From positions 171,642-235,641 of the forward strand of contig NPFB01000025.1 in NCBI GenBank assembly GCA_014084085.1: 64,000 bases of DNA, in the 5' to 3' direction. A program made the position numbers and the translations under genes. The DNA is from Hondaea fermentalgiana (Eukaryota; Sar; Bigyra; Thraustochytrida; Thraustochytriidae). Shown here piece after piece: positions 49,603 to 59,000 of this stretch (its first letter is position 1; every line of letters starts with the position of its first letter). The notes beneath the pieces were generated by a model that was given only the letters and a program-made list of their open reading frames with translations, did not search any database and was not told where the DNA came from.

Positions 49603-52326
49603 ATGGCGGAAACGCCAGTTGTGAAGATCACCCAGGCGAGGGAGTCCCGGCTGGGCGATGAGGTCCTCGCGCTCTTTGATAAACGCTGCAGGCAACTCAT
49701 GGAGCGCATCCTCGACGAACGCCAAGCACCTGCTCACGCCCCTTTGCCCGACGAGAGCGTCATCGAAATTGAAGCCCGCACAGGGAAAAAAGGAAAGGAC
49801 GGCTTCGTCCCCGGCGTGGGGAGACGCTTCTTTAGTGGCATGCTTGACTACTTTCTTCGAAAAGAAAAAAGTGGCACTTGGATGCGAGCCGACGAGCGCA
49901 GGCAAAAGGTTGGCTTCAAACATACAGACTTTGTCGATGTTGTCTTTCAGGACGACGTCCGTGTCACTGTCCGTGTCGAACGTGGAGCCAACGAGCGCGT
50001 CGAGAACATTGAAGTGCAAGAAGTCATCACGAAACGGAAGCTTGGCAAAGCAAACGACTTTATCATCAAGTCCCCCGCGCTCAAGGCAGAAGATATTCAT
50101 TTGCGCATCGGCATTGCCGTAGAGGAGCACATTCGAGAAAATACGCGAGAGCACGAAGCGCACGTTTGCGCTGCCAAGCGCGCCATCAACGACGCTTTTA
50201 ACGTTTCCACTCGCGTCAAGCTTTTAGGCGGCATCGAGCTCACCTTGCGCAAAGGCGCTCAACCCGTCGGCCTCATGTTCCCACCCGACAACGAGCAGCT
50301 CGCTAGGGGTCCAATGGGATTTGCAGACCCACTTTACATCGCGGCCAAAGAACACAACGATATGCTAGACGCTCGTCTTGCCGGCCAGCTAAAGTGGACT
50401 CTTTTGCAGCCTTCCAATCTTCCTGGCTGCAAGGGCCGTCCCAATGTCGCCCTTCGCGATAAAAAGACGCTGGAACCCAAACTCTTTTTGACGAACCTTC
50501 CGGGCATTGTTCAACTCAGCAACGGTGCCAAGTACGCCGCATACGCTTGCCAATACATAATTCGCGCCCCGCTTGCGGATATTCTTTGCGGACATGGGAC
50601 CTTTGCCAATGACGTCAGCTCGGACGAACAAGATACCGACCAGGGGCCTGATTTGCCCATCAAGGTATTCCGTCGCAAAAAGCGCTGGTCCTTTGAGCTT
50701 CGACACAATCAACATCTCGACATGACCGAGTCGCGGCAGTCAAGTAATCTCGCTACGCTCAACAACGAGCCGCCCGTCTTTGAGGTAGAAATCGAGAAGA
50801 CGCTGTCGTCTGCGGGATGCCGCAAGCGCTCGCTCGGCGAGCTGGCATTCGACCTAAACGCTGTGGCGCTCGCCGACGCCTTTCTGGCCGATATTGCGAG
50901 TCGCATCTATGGCGCTGCACTCCCTCCATTGCAGCTCGAGACAGCACCCGGACATTGGCGCGAACAGGCCGAAAAAGACAAAACGCGGACAAAACGATTC
51001 AAGGCTGACCTCGCCCAGGCCGACGAGACCGCCAAGGACAACTACAAGGATGCCATGCAGCTCGACGCGCCCGAACTTGCAGACCAAAAGGCTTCGGCAG
51101 GGTTTTACAACAAGCTTGACCGCAGTTCCGAGGCCAAGCGTTCCGACAGCCTCATTTACCATATGCGCTGTCTGAACAACTTTGTGAAAAACGTCGTCAT
51201 CAAGGAAGCTCTCTCGCGCTCCCTTGACAGCACCTTGCGCGAGCCAGGCAGTGGCATCAAGGTTCTCGATCTTGCCTGCGGTAAAGGCGCCGATATGCGC
51301 AAGATCACTACTTCCGCCAAGGCTCTCAAGGTCCGCATTGACCAGTACGTTGGTGTCGATATCGCGCGCAACTCGCTCGACGATGCCGTCAGTCGTCTCG
51401 ACGCCATGGCATCCAAGCGGCCCAACTTTAGCATCCGCTACGTGGAGGCAGACCTCGGTCAGCACTTTTTGAACGCAGAGGCAAATAGCGAGGAGGATTT
51501 CCGTCTGCTCGAGCAATGGGACAATCAGTCGCAGACCTGGTCCAAAAAGCCTCCGAGCCAGACTCTTTCCATGTCAGACTCGTTCGACCTTGTCACCATG
51601 CAATTCTCCATGCATTACATGTTCCAGAATTATGAGCGCGCAAGTCATTTTTTCTCCACGCTGGGCCGCCATATGCGACCCGGTAGCGTCTTTGTCGCGA
51701 CCACCGTGTACGCGGACGAGATGGTGCGCAAACTCATGGAGGCTGGTCCAGGAGCAGATAGCTTTACGATTCGGGACGACGCCGGCGTGGCCACCTGCCA
51801 CGTCAAATTTGACCCCGCCTTTCTCTCGCAATTTCTCGGCAGCGACTCAGACGGCGATGTGGAAATGACGGGTTCGGCCTCTGGGCATGATGTAAGCGAC
51901 CCCATGATGGGCATTCGCTATACGTTTCGACTTCTCGACGGTGATTCTGATGATGCTCAAGCTGTCAATGCGCCCGAGTGGCTTGTTCCGCAAGCCCTCC
52001 TCGTCAAACTTGCCACCGTGCATAACTTTAATCTCGTGCGCTATGAGCGCCTTCCAAACTGTGCCTCACGGCATATCAACCATGATGGAAACCGTCACGA
52101 CGCTCTGTACCGACTCATGAACGTGCTAAATCATCGTGGCACCGTGTCGGGAACGGAGTGGGACATTGCTTCGCTCTACGTTGTTGTCGAGCTACAAAAA
52201 GAGCACAAGCCCGCGGGGATGCGGGAAGCGCTCACGCGGCTCAAGGAGCGCATTCCAAATTACAAGGAACTCCCATCCGCCGAAAAACAGTTGCTCCTCG
52301 ACACCATCCTCAAACAGCCCGAGTAG
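49603..52326 (+). CDS. fused mRNA 5'-triphosphatase (tunnel type) and cap guanine-N7 methyltransferase
   Basis: The ATG at 49603 gives 907 aa. The N-terminal half looks like a Cet1-type tunnel triphosphatase: metal-binding EIEAR (55-59) on the first strand, VRVTVRVERG, KRWSFEL near 360 with HLDMTE, and the closing FEVEIE (393-398). The E-x-E pairs are the metal ligands in this family. The C-terminal half is an Abd1/RNMT-type methyltransferase: motif I VLDLACGKGADMRKI (from 554), VGVDIARNSLDDAVSRL, FDLVTMQFSMHYMFQNYERA, MRPGSVFVATT. I see no guanylyltransferase KxDG motif between them, so the GMP-transfer step must come from another gene. The protein should act in the nucleus on RNA polymerase II transcripts. 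An 11-codon upstream extension begins with TTG and was rejected. Confidence 0.85.
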   Translation: MAETPVVKITQARESRLGDEVLALFDKRCRQLMERILDERQAPAHAPLPDESVIEIEARTGKKGKDGFVPGVGRRFFSGMLDYFLRKEKSGTWMRADERRQKVGFKHTDFVDVVFQDDVRVTVRVERGANERVENIEVQEVITKRKLGKANDFIIKSPALKAEDIHLRIGIAVEEHIRENTREHEAHVCAAKRAINDAFNVSTRVKLLGGIELTLRKGAQPVGLMFPPDNEQLARGPMGFADPLYIAAKEHNDMLDARLAGQLKWTLLQPSNLPGCKGRPNVALRDKKTLEPKLFLTNLPGIVQLSNGAKYAAYACQYIIRAPLADILCGHGTFANDVSSDEQDTDQGPDLPIKVFRRKKRWSFELRHNQHLDMTESRQSSNLATLNNEPPVFEVEIEKTLSSAGCRKRSLGELAFDLNAVALADAFLADIASRIYGAALPPLQLETAPGHWREQAEKDKTRTKRFKADLAQADETAKDNYKDAMQLDAPELADQKASAGFYNKLDRSSEAKRSDSLIYHMRCLNNFVKNVVIKEALSRSLDSTLREPGSGIKVLDLACGKGADMRKITTSAKALKVRIDQYVGVDIARNSLDDAVSRLDAMASKRPNFSIRYVEADLGQHFLNAEANSEEDFRLLEQWDNQSQTWSKKPPSQTLSMSDSFDLVTMQFSMHYMFQNYERASHFFSTLGRHMRPGSVFVATTVYADEMVRKLMEAGPGADSFTIRDDAGVATCHVKFDPAFLSQFLGSDSDGDVEMTGSASGHDVSDPMMGIRYTFRLLDGDSDDAQAVNAPEWLVPQALLVKLATVHNFNLVRYERLPNCASRHINHDGNRHDALYRLMNVLNHRGTVSGTEWDIASLYVVVELQKEHKPAGMREALTRLKERIPNYKELPSAEKQLLLDTILKQPE

Positions 52327-52571
52327 GCGACAGAATAGATGAATTTATTCACAAACAAAGTTTTTACTTGTGTAGATAGGCGTGGGCCTACGTGCAAATC
52401 AATTCACAGTCAAAGTTAGATGGAAACTAAAGAAAAAACGGAATGAAAAAGTGATACCGAGAGAGCGAGAGAGCGAGCTCGGCATGAGTTCGCGGCGTTG
52501 TCTATTTCCTCTTTCTTTTCATTCAAATTTGTTGTTCTTCCAAACCATAATAAACGGCTCATCTCACACAC

Positions 52572-55124
52572 TCAAGAATTTACAACCGTGTACGCTAACG
52601 AGTCGAGGTGCAAGTTGACACCATCTACGGGTGTCTCGTCGATACGAAGCTCTTCCAGAGCGATGGGAAGCCAGCGAATCTTTGCCAGCTCCTTGAGCGG
52701 AAGTTGCGTAGCTCCCGGCAGAACGAGCTTGCGCATGGAAAAGTGATTACGCATCGTAAATAGTTTGGACACCTTGGAACACCACGAGAGGTCAACAATC
52801 TCGAGCTCCAGGCAGTCCTCGAGCGGACTCACGTCATGAAGGCTATTGCACATGTTCAAGTACACCTCGCGCAGGCGAGGACATGAGCGCAGGATCTCAA
52901 TGCTCCGCAGCTGCACGCATCGTTTGACATCAAGCACCTGCAGCGACGATGCGCACGCCGCAAGTCCAGAAATGTCAATCAGCCGGACGAGACTCCGCAG
53001 CGTGACGCGGCGAAGCCCGCAGCCACTCTCGAATCGTGGAAACGAGACAAGGTTGCTGTTCCCCGTGAGGTCCAGAGCGCGACAGTGCTTTGCTCGGCCC
53101 ACGGGATCGAAATTGGAGAGCTTGCCGCAGCCAGTGAGCACAAGCGAATCAGCCATGCTGAAACATGGCGTGCTGATTGCTACAAGACCACTGCAGGCTC
53201 GCATCACCACGGAACGAAGCCCGCACTTGCCTGCGCGATGTGTCCATGCCAGACTCGAAATGGACGGGCAGCTCAACAAGACGAGTTGATGTAGGTTCTG
53301 GAAATCGACGAGTCGTGGCGGCATCTCCAAATGCACAGCCTGTCGCACAATGAGCGAACGCAGCGATCGATGCGGTGCAAGACATTCGAGTGTGCGTAAG
53401 CTTTGACCTGGGTAATTGACAATCTCAATATGCCTCAGCTGAGGAAGCGCCGGGAATGCCTCCAATGGGTCATTCTCTTGCGATCCACCTTGGAAAATGA
53501 GTGTTAGCCGCTCCAGAAATTGCAATTTGCTCAAAACATTCGCATCAAAGCCGTCATCCACTGCAGTGTGAAGATGACGCAAATTTAAAAGACTTCGCGA
53601 CAGATCGCTCATTGTTGTCGATGGCAGACGAATACCTTCGAGCGAAAACGATTCGCATCGACCTCTGCCCATGCCCGCTGGGATGCTTGCCAAAGACCAT
53701 GAGCCCAGTGGTACGCAAATCTGAACCGTTTGGATTTTGGAAAGGCCGCGCAAAGACGCCAGCTCGTTAGTTTTGCCGAAGGTTCCTTGCTTGGTGCCGA
53801 ACGACTTTACACTACTCGAGCCAGGCGCCGAGCGAAGACCACGCAAGCTCACGTGAAGCGAATGCAGGTTGCGAGGCCAAGGACCAGCCATGAGGAGCTC
53901 TCGTGGATGGCCCTCAGCTCCACACAGTTCAAGTGTTATTGACAGCAGGGCCTCGGACGATTGCACAAAGGGTCGAAAACTCGCCATGCACGAGGGCGTG
54001 ACAAGTTCACAATTCCAAAGCCAAAGCACCTCGAGAGTGGAAAAGCCATCCCCAAAGCTGGAGACCTTGAGATCGCTCAATTTTAGCACTTTAAGCTGAT
54101 GAAGTGGTCGTGCAACAACGTCAAGATCCACAACAGCCGCGACTCCAGTCAGCTCAAGATGTTCGAGACGAACGAGCTGTGCGATCTTCTCGACAGCGGG
54201 CGTCCACTCGCTGTTGGAAAGATCAATAATGAGATGGCGAAGGCGCTTTGCAGCCTCCATGGCGGCAAGACCGCCGAGAGCTGCTGGTCCACATTTTCTA
54301 AGCTCCACGGAATCTAGACACGAGGCACGCGCAAGGCCGGAAAGGCAGTTTGCGGGGAGTGACGCGTCCGCTTCGCAAGATATTCGTAGTTTGCAGAGAT
54401 TTCGCAGTTCGTGGACCCATTGTGTTGTCTGTTGAGTGATGTTGTTGGAACGGGCATTTTCAGCCAAAACGTTGTCGAGCCTAAGGCGCCGCAACTTTGG
54501 CGCAATCACTTGCAACGGTGCGAGTTGTGAAAGGCGCACGTGTCTGATGGCGACGCTGTCGAGATTTGGGAATCTGCCCCAGAGCGCCGCGAAATGTTCT
54601 TGCAATGCAAAACTTGCAAAGTGCAGCTCAAGCGAGCTTGCGCGAAGCTCAGGGGCGTCGCGGTCCCACTCGGGCATCCGGGCCAGGGAGAGCGCGCCTG
54701 TGGACCGTGGAATCGCCGTCACAGATCCGTCGGCGTGGACTTGCTCGACCGCGGCGCACTCGAGGCCGCTCACGACGCGTCCTCGCAGAGCAAGGTTGGG
54801 CCCGATGCCGACCTTGGCCTGCCAGACATCGCCGCCGCGCGCTGTGTGCGCCCTCGCGCGCGCGCGCCGCTCCTGCGCGGCCGTGAGCCACACCTCGATC
54901 GCCTCGGTGCCGAGGTCCCTCTGCAGAGCGCGGCTCGCGCTCCTCAGCGCCGCCACGCCCTCCAGCCCCACGAACGGCGCCACGGCAGCGGCCACGTCCT
55001 CCAGGCCGCGCGCAGAGCCCATCGCCGCTCCGTACGCGCCACACGCCCGGGCGTTCGAGGTTTGCCGGCGCCTCGTCTTGGCCCAACTCAACTCGACTCC
55101 ACTCGACTCTTGCGCCATCTCCAT
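52572..55124 (-). CDS. leucine-rich-repeat protein with F-box-like N-terminus
   Basis: The 850-aa product is built mainly of irregular leucine-rich repeats of about 22-28 aa from residue about 160 to the end (LRRLRLDNV, LEHLELTGVAAVVDLDVV, LKVLKLSDLKVSSF, LEVLWLWNCELVTPSCM, LRHIEIVNYPGQSLRTLECL, LREVYLNMCNSLHDVSPLED, LEIVDLSWCSKVSKLFTM). The Cys-containing LxxLxLxxC pattern matches the AMN1/FBXL type. Residues about 40-75 (LEDVAAAVAPFVGLEGVAAL, then RSASRALQRDL) resemble a degenerate F-box helix set. The protein could be an SCF substrate adaptor; that is inference. Other starts are possible at Met3 and Met35. Confidence 0.8.
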   Translation of the reverse strand: MEMAQESSGVELSWAKTRRRQTSNARACGAYGAAMGSARGLEDVAAAVAPFVGLEGVAALRSASRALQRDLGTEAIEVWLTAAQERRARARAHTARGGDVWQAKVGIGPNLALRGRVVSGLECAAVEQVHADGSVTAIPRSTGALSLARMPEWDRDAPELRASSLELHFASFALQEHFAALWGRFPNLDSVAIRHVRLSQLAPLQVIAPKLRRLRLDNVLAENARSNNITQQTTQWVHELRNLCKLRISCEADASLPANCLSGLARASCLDSVELRKCGPAALGGLAAMEAAKRLRHLIIDLSNSEWTPAVEKIAQLVRLEHLELTGVAAVVDLDVVARPLHQLKVLKLSDLKVSSFGDGFSTLEVLWLWNCELVTPSCMASFRPFVQSSEALLSITLELCGAEGHPRELLMAGPWPRNLHSLHVSLRGLRSAPGSSSVKSFGTKQGTFGKTNELASLRGLSKIQTVQICVPLGSWSLASIPAGMGRGRCESFSLEGIRLPSTTMSDLSRSLLNLRHLHTAVDDGFDANVLSKLQFLERLTLIFQGGSQENDPLEAFPALPQLRHIEIVNYPGQSLRTLECLAPHRSLRSLIVRQAVHLEMPPRLVDFQNLHQLVLLSCPSISSLAWTHRAGKCGLRSVVMRACSGLVAISTPCFSMADSLVLTGCGKLSNFDPVGRAKHCRALDLTGNSNLVSFPRFESGCGLRRVTLRSLVRLIDISGLAACASSLQVLDVKRCVQLRSIEILRSCPRLREVYLNMCNSLHDVSPLEDCLELEIVDLSWCSKVSKLFTMRNHFSMRKLVLPGATQLPLKELAKIRWLPIALEELRIDETPVDGVNLHLDSLAYTVVNS

Positions 55125-55579
55125 CTCCGTGCACGTGCCATTGCTGCAGCTTGTGCAGCTGAGCGAGATACCCGAGTCCTTGGCGGGTCCTTCTTCAGTT
55201 CATCGCGTAATTGCCCAGCCGGCCCCAGCAGCCGGAGTTTCGCTGTTGTTGACTTCTTCGTGCTCGAGGTCCAGGTCGCCTGGGACCCGGATAATCAATC
55301 ATGGCACCAGTCAGCGTCGACCCTCTTGCCATTCCCTTCGGGGCGAAGATGCTCACGCACTTCTGATACTCTCGAACCTCGAGCTCGCGCGCGAGATCCT
55401 GCAGGCGATCGAAGCCTTTGCCAGGGCGCAATCCTGCGACCGACGGCGACGATCTTGGTGATCTAGGTTTTTGGGTGCGAGCGACTAGCAAAGCAAGCAA
55501 GAAAGCAAGGCGGACGCAAGGCAAGCAAACAAGAAAGCAAACGAGTAAACAAGCAAGCGAGCAAGGCAGAGGCAGTACT
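55125..55579. other. divergent spacer with GCAA-type repeats
   Basis: This 455-bp region lies between the LRR gene and the D-aminoacyl-tRNA deacylase gene. The last 90 bp (about 55490-55570) are AAGC/GCAA/GAAAGCAA repeats forming the 5' UTR of the deacylase gene. Confidence 0.6.
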
Positions 55580-56317
55580 ATGCGTGTGGTCGTGCAGCGC
55601 GTGGCGCGCGCGAGCGTGAGCGTGGGCGGGCAAGAGGTCTCGCGCATCGGGCGCGGGATCCTATGTCTGGCGGGGCTCTGTCGCGAGGACAACGAGGCGG
55701 ACTTGGCGTGGATGACGGCCAAGCTCTTGGGCCTGCGGCTCTGGGCTGACGAGGCAGGCACGCCGTGGAAGCGCGGCCTGGCGGGCGGCAGCGACGATGA
55801 CGGCGAGAAACTCGAGGTTCTTCTCGTCTCGCAGTTCACCCTATACGGCCAGGTCGGCAAGGGCAGCAAGCCTGACCTGCACAGAGCGATGCCTCCGAAC
55901 GAGGCGCGCGACGTGTATGCGCGCTTTGTCGAGATGGTGGCCGAGGCCCACGGCGCCGAGCATGTCAAAAACGGCGAATTTGGCGCCATGATGGAAGTCG
56001 AGCTTGTGAACGACGGCCCTGTCACATTCACGCTTGAATCCCCGAGCAAACCGACGCCGGCTGCGGCGCCTAAAGTGGCTCCTCTCCAGCCTCCGCAGCC
56101 GCAGCCGCGCAAAGAGGGCGCAGATCCTGCCGTCCTCCTAAAGCGCGCCGAGAAAAAGCTGGCCAAGGTCGAAGCACTGCGGCAAAAGGTAGACAAGGGT
56201 GAACTCGCGGTGCCGAATCCGGAACAGCTCGCTAAACTCTCGTCCGAGGAGGCCCTTCGCGCCGAGGTCGAGCAACTTCGAATCGAGGTCCAGGACCAAG
56301 CCGGCGCGAAATGTTGA
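55580..56317 (+). CDS. DTD1: D-aminoacyl-tRNA deacylase with C-terminal helical extension
   Basis: The product (245 aa from ATG 55580) hydrolyses D-aminoacyl- and glycyl-tRNA mischarges. The DTD core is residues 1-155: MRVVVQRVARASVSVGGQEV, GILCLAGL, then the two cross-subunit motifs SQFTLYG and NDGPVTF, both intact. Family members are about 150-210 aa. Here a Pro/Ala linker is followed by a charged helical segment at about 183-240 (LLKRAEKKLAKVEALRQKV, GELAVPNPEQLAKL, ALRAEVEQLRIEV). This resembles the short helical hairpin seen at the C-terminus of ribosome-associated proteins such as eIF2A and PYM; that comparison is from memory. Such an add-on might tether DTD to translation complexes. 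The upstream open frame is repeat-derived and was not used. Confidence 0.92.
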   Translation: MRVVVQRVARASVSVGGQEVSRIGRGILCLAGLCREDNEADLAWMTAKLLGLRLWADEAGTPWKRGLAGGSDDDGEKLEVLLVSQFTLYGQVGKGSKPDLHRAMPPNEARDVYARFVEMVAEAHGAEHVKNGEFGAMMEVELVNDGPVTFTLESPSKPTPAAAPKVAPLQPPQPQPRKEGADPAVLLKRAEKKLAKVEALRQKVDKGELAVPNPEQLAKLSSEEALRAEVEQLRIEVQDQAGAKC

Positions 56318-57676
56318 GGCCTTGCGCGCAACTCACTTGGCGAATTCGTATAGTGTGCGCAAATGCGTGCGTGTGTCTTTCTGTCCATCCGCCTGTTCTC
56401 ATGCAATACCTGATTTGAAGATGAAGATCTGAAGATGAAGATCTGAAGATGAAGATCTGAAGATGAAGCGAGAAGTAGTCGCCTGTTCCACTTGTGGCGT
56501 GGCATTTCCCAATGCCTTTTTGTTGATGCATGAGCAAATGTTTCACGGATTTACGAAAGAACAAAGAGAATACAGATCATCATGCGTATTATTCGCGGTC
56601 ACTTGCATGTTTACAACTGCTTCGCGCGTAATATTTCGACATCGGCCCGGATGCGCCAGGTTACGTGAGCGCATTCACTGCCAAGATGCATCTATCGTCG
56701 CGACTCGGATACCGACGGGACTCACCTGACCGTCGTCATCTCAATCTGAGTGCGACCATTGATGCATGCAAGCGCGCCGAAGGAGAGCCGAGGCCGGGTC
56801 GGTGAAAGTAGGCACATCAAAGCGCGAAGTTTTTCGCGAGGATCAGTGCCCTGAAATCATTACAACACGGTATTACCTTTCTCACGATTGTCTACCTTTG
56901 TGCTTTGGATGACGAGCGCCGTTTGATTTTTAAAGCCGATTCTGCAGTGACAGACTATCATTGCCACCCCCTTCTTCCTTCCTTCGCCCCCCTATTCCCC
57001 CTCATGAGCGACAACTTTATCGGATTCGTTCCGTCCAGGGCAAGGTGAAGCCGGGCATCCTCGCCGCTGCCGCGGTCTGCGACAGAACTTCTGATTAATT
57101 CTCACAAGCAACCTCTGATTGGGCGCAGGAATCGATTCCCGTATACAATGATTTCGTTGTTGCATGACAGTGAGTGCGTGGCGGCTTGCACCAACTTGTT
57201 CGATCGAAGACGTCGTGATTGTCGGTCGTGATTGTCGAGATCGAGGTTTGCAAAAGCGATTCTTGTTGGTTGCCCTTGCACACCCGGACATACTTAAAGA
57301 TTACTGTGCGAAGTTATTTTGCACTTGCGAAACAACCAGCCTATGGCACCGGCAGGTACACACGCCATGCACACATCTTTTGACAGTGAATGCAGTATAC
57401 ACCCGCATACTTCACTACGTAGTGCCATTCTCTACTTGCCAGAGCTCGCACAACAATCTAGTCACAGCCGCTACTAGTTCTACTATGCGCAGGTGTCCAG
57501 CGCGAGGGCCGCGCGCCGCGCCAGCAGCAAACGCGCAATCGCTCGCTCGCTCGCGCACCTGGCAAGCAAGGCGGGCCCTCGTAAGCGCGCGCGCGAGAAG
57601 GACGGAACCGGCTGCCTGAAGCGAGCTCGCGCGAAAAGAGTGACGCGCTCGCAAGGTTCGAGCTGGTGCAGTGAAG
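56318..57676. other. intergenic spacer
   Basis: This 1.36-kb region contains a 14-bp tandem repeat at 56417-56468 and otherwise unique sequence. Short open frames on both strands lack family-like features. It ends in the promoter of the LRR gene. Confidence 0.55.
56417..56468. repeat. 14-bp tandem repeat GAAGATGAAGATCT
   Basis: Three full units and a partial fourth lie about 100 bp after the deacylase stop codon, in its probable 3' UTR. Confidence 0.95.
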
Positions 57677-58292
57677 ATGGCCGCGGCCCGAGCGATCGAA
57701 GGGATGGAGAACGGCGCAACCGAGCTCAAGTACGTTGTTGAGAAGAACGACCGCGGAGACGAGAAAAAGGCGACTAATTCATGCACACGCACGCACCACG
57801 CACGCACGTACGCACCACGCACGCACGGCTTGTCTTGTGTTGTCTTGACCTGGCTTGGCTCGCTCGCTCGCTCGCTTCTTCTCTCTTTCTTTCTTTCATT
57901 CTTTCTTTCTCGACGAATGCGCAGTCTTTACAAAAGCGGAATCGACGACGAGGGCGGCAAGGCGCTGGGCGAGGCGCTCAAGCAGAACAAGACGCTGNNN
58001 NNNNNNNNNNNNNNNNNNNNNNNNNNNNNNNNNNNNNNNNNNNNNNNNNNNNNNNNNNNNNNNNNNNNNNNNNNNNNNNNNNNNNNNNNNNNNNNNNGAA
58101 AAGCACATTGTTGTGGTTCACGAGCCCGACACGCATCGAGCGGGCTATGCGAGCTTTGGCGAGTACATCACGTCGACGCCAGAGTTTTGCGTCGGTCTCT
58201 TCTCAGAGAGGGAATCGATCCCTGTACGGCGCAAATATTACGAGGAGGCAGGCTTTTATAACGAGCTGGTGCGCCGATGTTTTGAGCTCTAA
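57677..58292 (+). CDS. LRR protein with TIR-like C-terminal fragment, incomplete across assembly gap
   Basis: Exon 1 (57677-57729) and exon 2 (from 57925) join across a 195-bp intron beginning GTACGT and ending GCAG. The join restores the repeat ELNLYKSGIDDEGGKALGEA, a ribonuclease-inhibitor/NLRC3-type LRR, which supports both the intron and its phase. Exon 2 runs into 100 N at 57998. After the gap an open frame (58098-58292) encodes about 64 aa beginning EKHIVVVHEPDTHRAGYASF and ending NELVRRCFEL. Its hydrophobic strand, VHE and later IPVRRKYYEEAGF resemble the end of TIR-like domains on protist LRR proteins; this is weak. Most of the repeat region is probably lost in the gap. The intron contains CGCA and CTTT microsatellites. 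Confidence 0.6.
57998..58097. other. assembly gap, 100 N
   Basis: Exactly 100 N inside an LRR coding exon. Near-identical LRR units are a common cause of such gaps. Confidence 0.99.
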
Positions 58293-59000
58293 CAAAAGAA
58301 TTATGATCATTTGAGTAGATATGAGGATTTTGCCGCATTTCGGCCAAACGCCTTGCCGCCATATAGACGCGCTTGACAGCCCCCTGACTGTTGGTACTAT
58401 CCAGCGTGCAGGCACGGCCTTGCAAGCCTTCGTTCTCCAATCATCCTTAATCATTGACGAGGGATCAGCGCAGAACCGAGGGAGGAAGGTCAATTTTGCG
58501 CTGGCCCTACAATTGTTTCCAAGGCGAAGATGGCTGTACAGCTAGACGCGTTGGTTAGCACAGACGAGGACCTGCGTGAAGTAGAAAGGAATCTCGCAGT
58601 AAGCTGTCCTTCTGGTTGACCTTGCTTCTATTATGCGAGATTTACTTTCTACGCTCGCGCTTGCTGGGTCTCCATGAAAAAAGTAGCTGGCTTGGGCCCG
58701 CCGTGCTGATCAGAAAAGGTCTTTCATGGTTTCCTCCAATTTCTGGTTTTAAATCGCGATTGTATGAAGGTGAAACCCGTTCGCAAAGTCATAGATTCGA
58801 TGTCTGTTCGAGCATATGCCGATTGCCCAAACTGCAGCTGCTCCGTCCTTCGTTCCTAATTTTGCTCACGCATCTTCTGTCAAGTGCCAACCTGCCCAAT
58901 GAGGAACTTCATGCATTCTTCAGAAGGAATGCACAATTATCCTGGGAGCTGCGCAGCAGACAAATGAGAACATTGGTTTCCTTTTCCGTATTTCTTATTT
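58293..59000. other. convergent intergenic spacer
   Basis: This 708-bp region lies between the LRR gene and the kinesin 3' end. A short ATG-initiated frame at 58530 ending near a GTAAGC donor-like site was noted, but no partner exon was found. Confidence 0.5.

Noticed and set aside
58530..58598. Short ATG frame (MAVQLDALVSTDEDLREVER) ending at a GTAAGC site, possible first exon
   Set aside because: No downstream acceptor gave a recognisable or sustained open frame before the convergent kinesin gene, and the donor differs from the GTACGT of the other introns.
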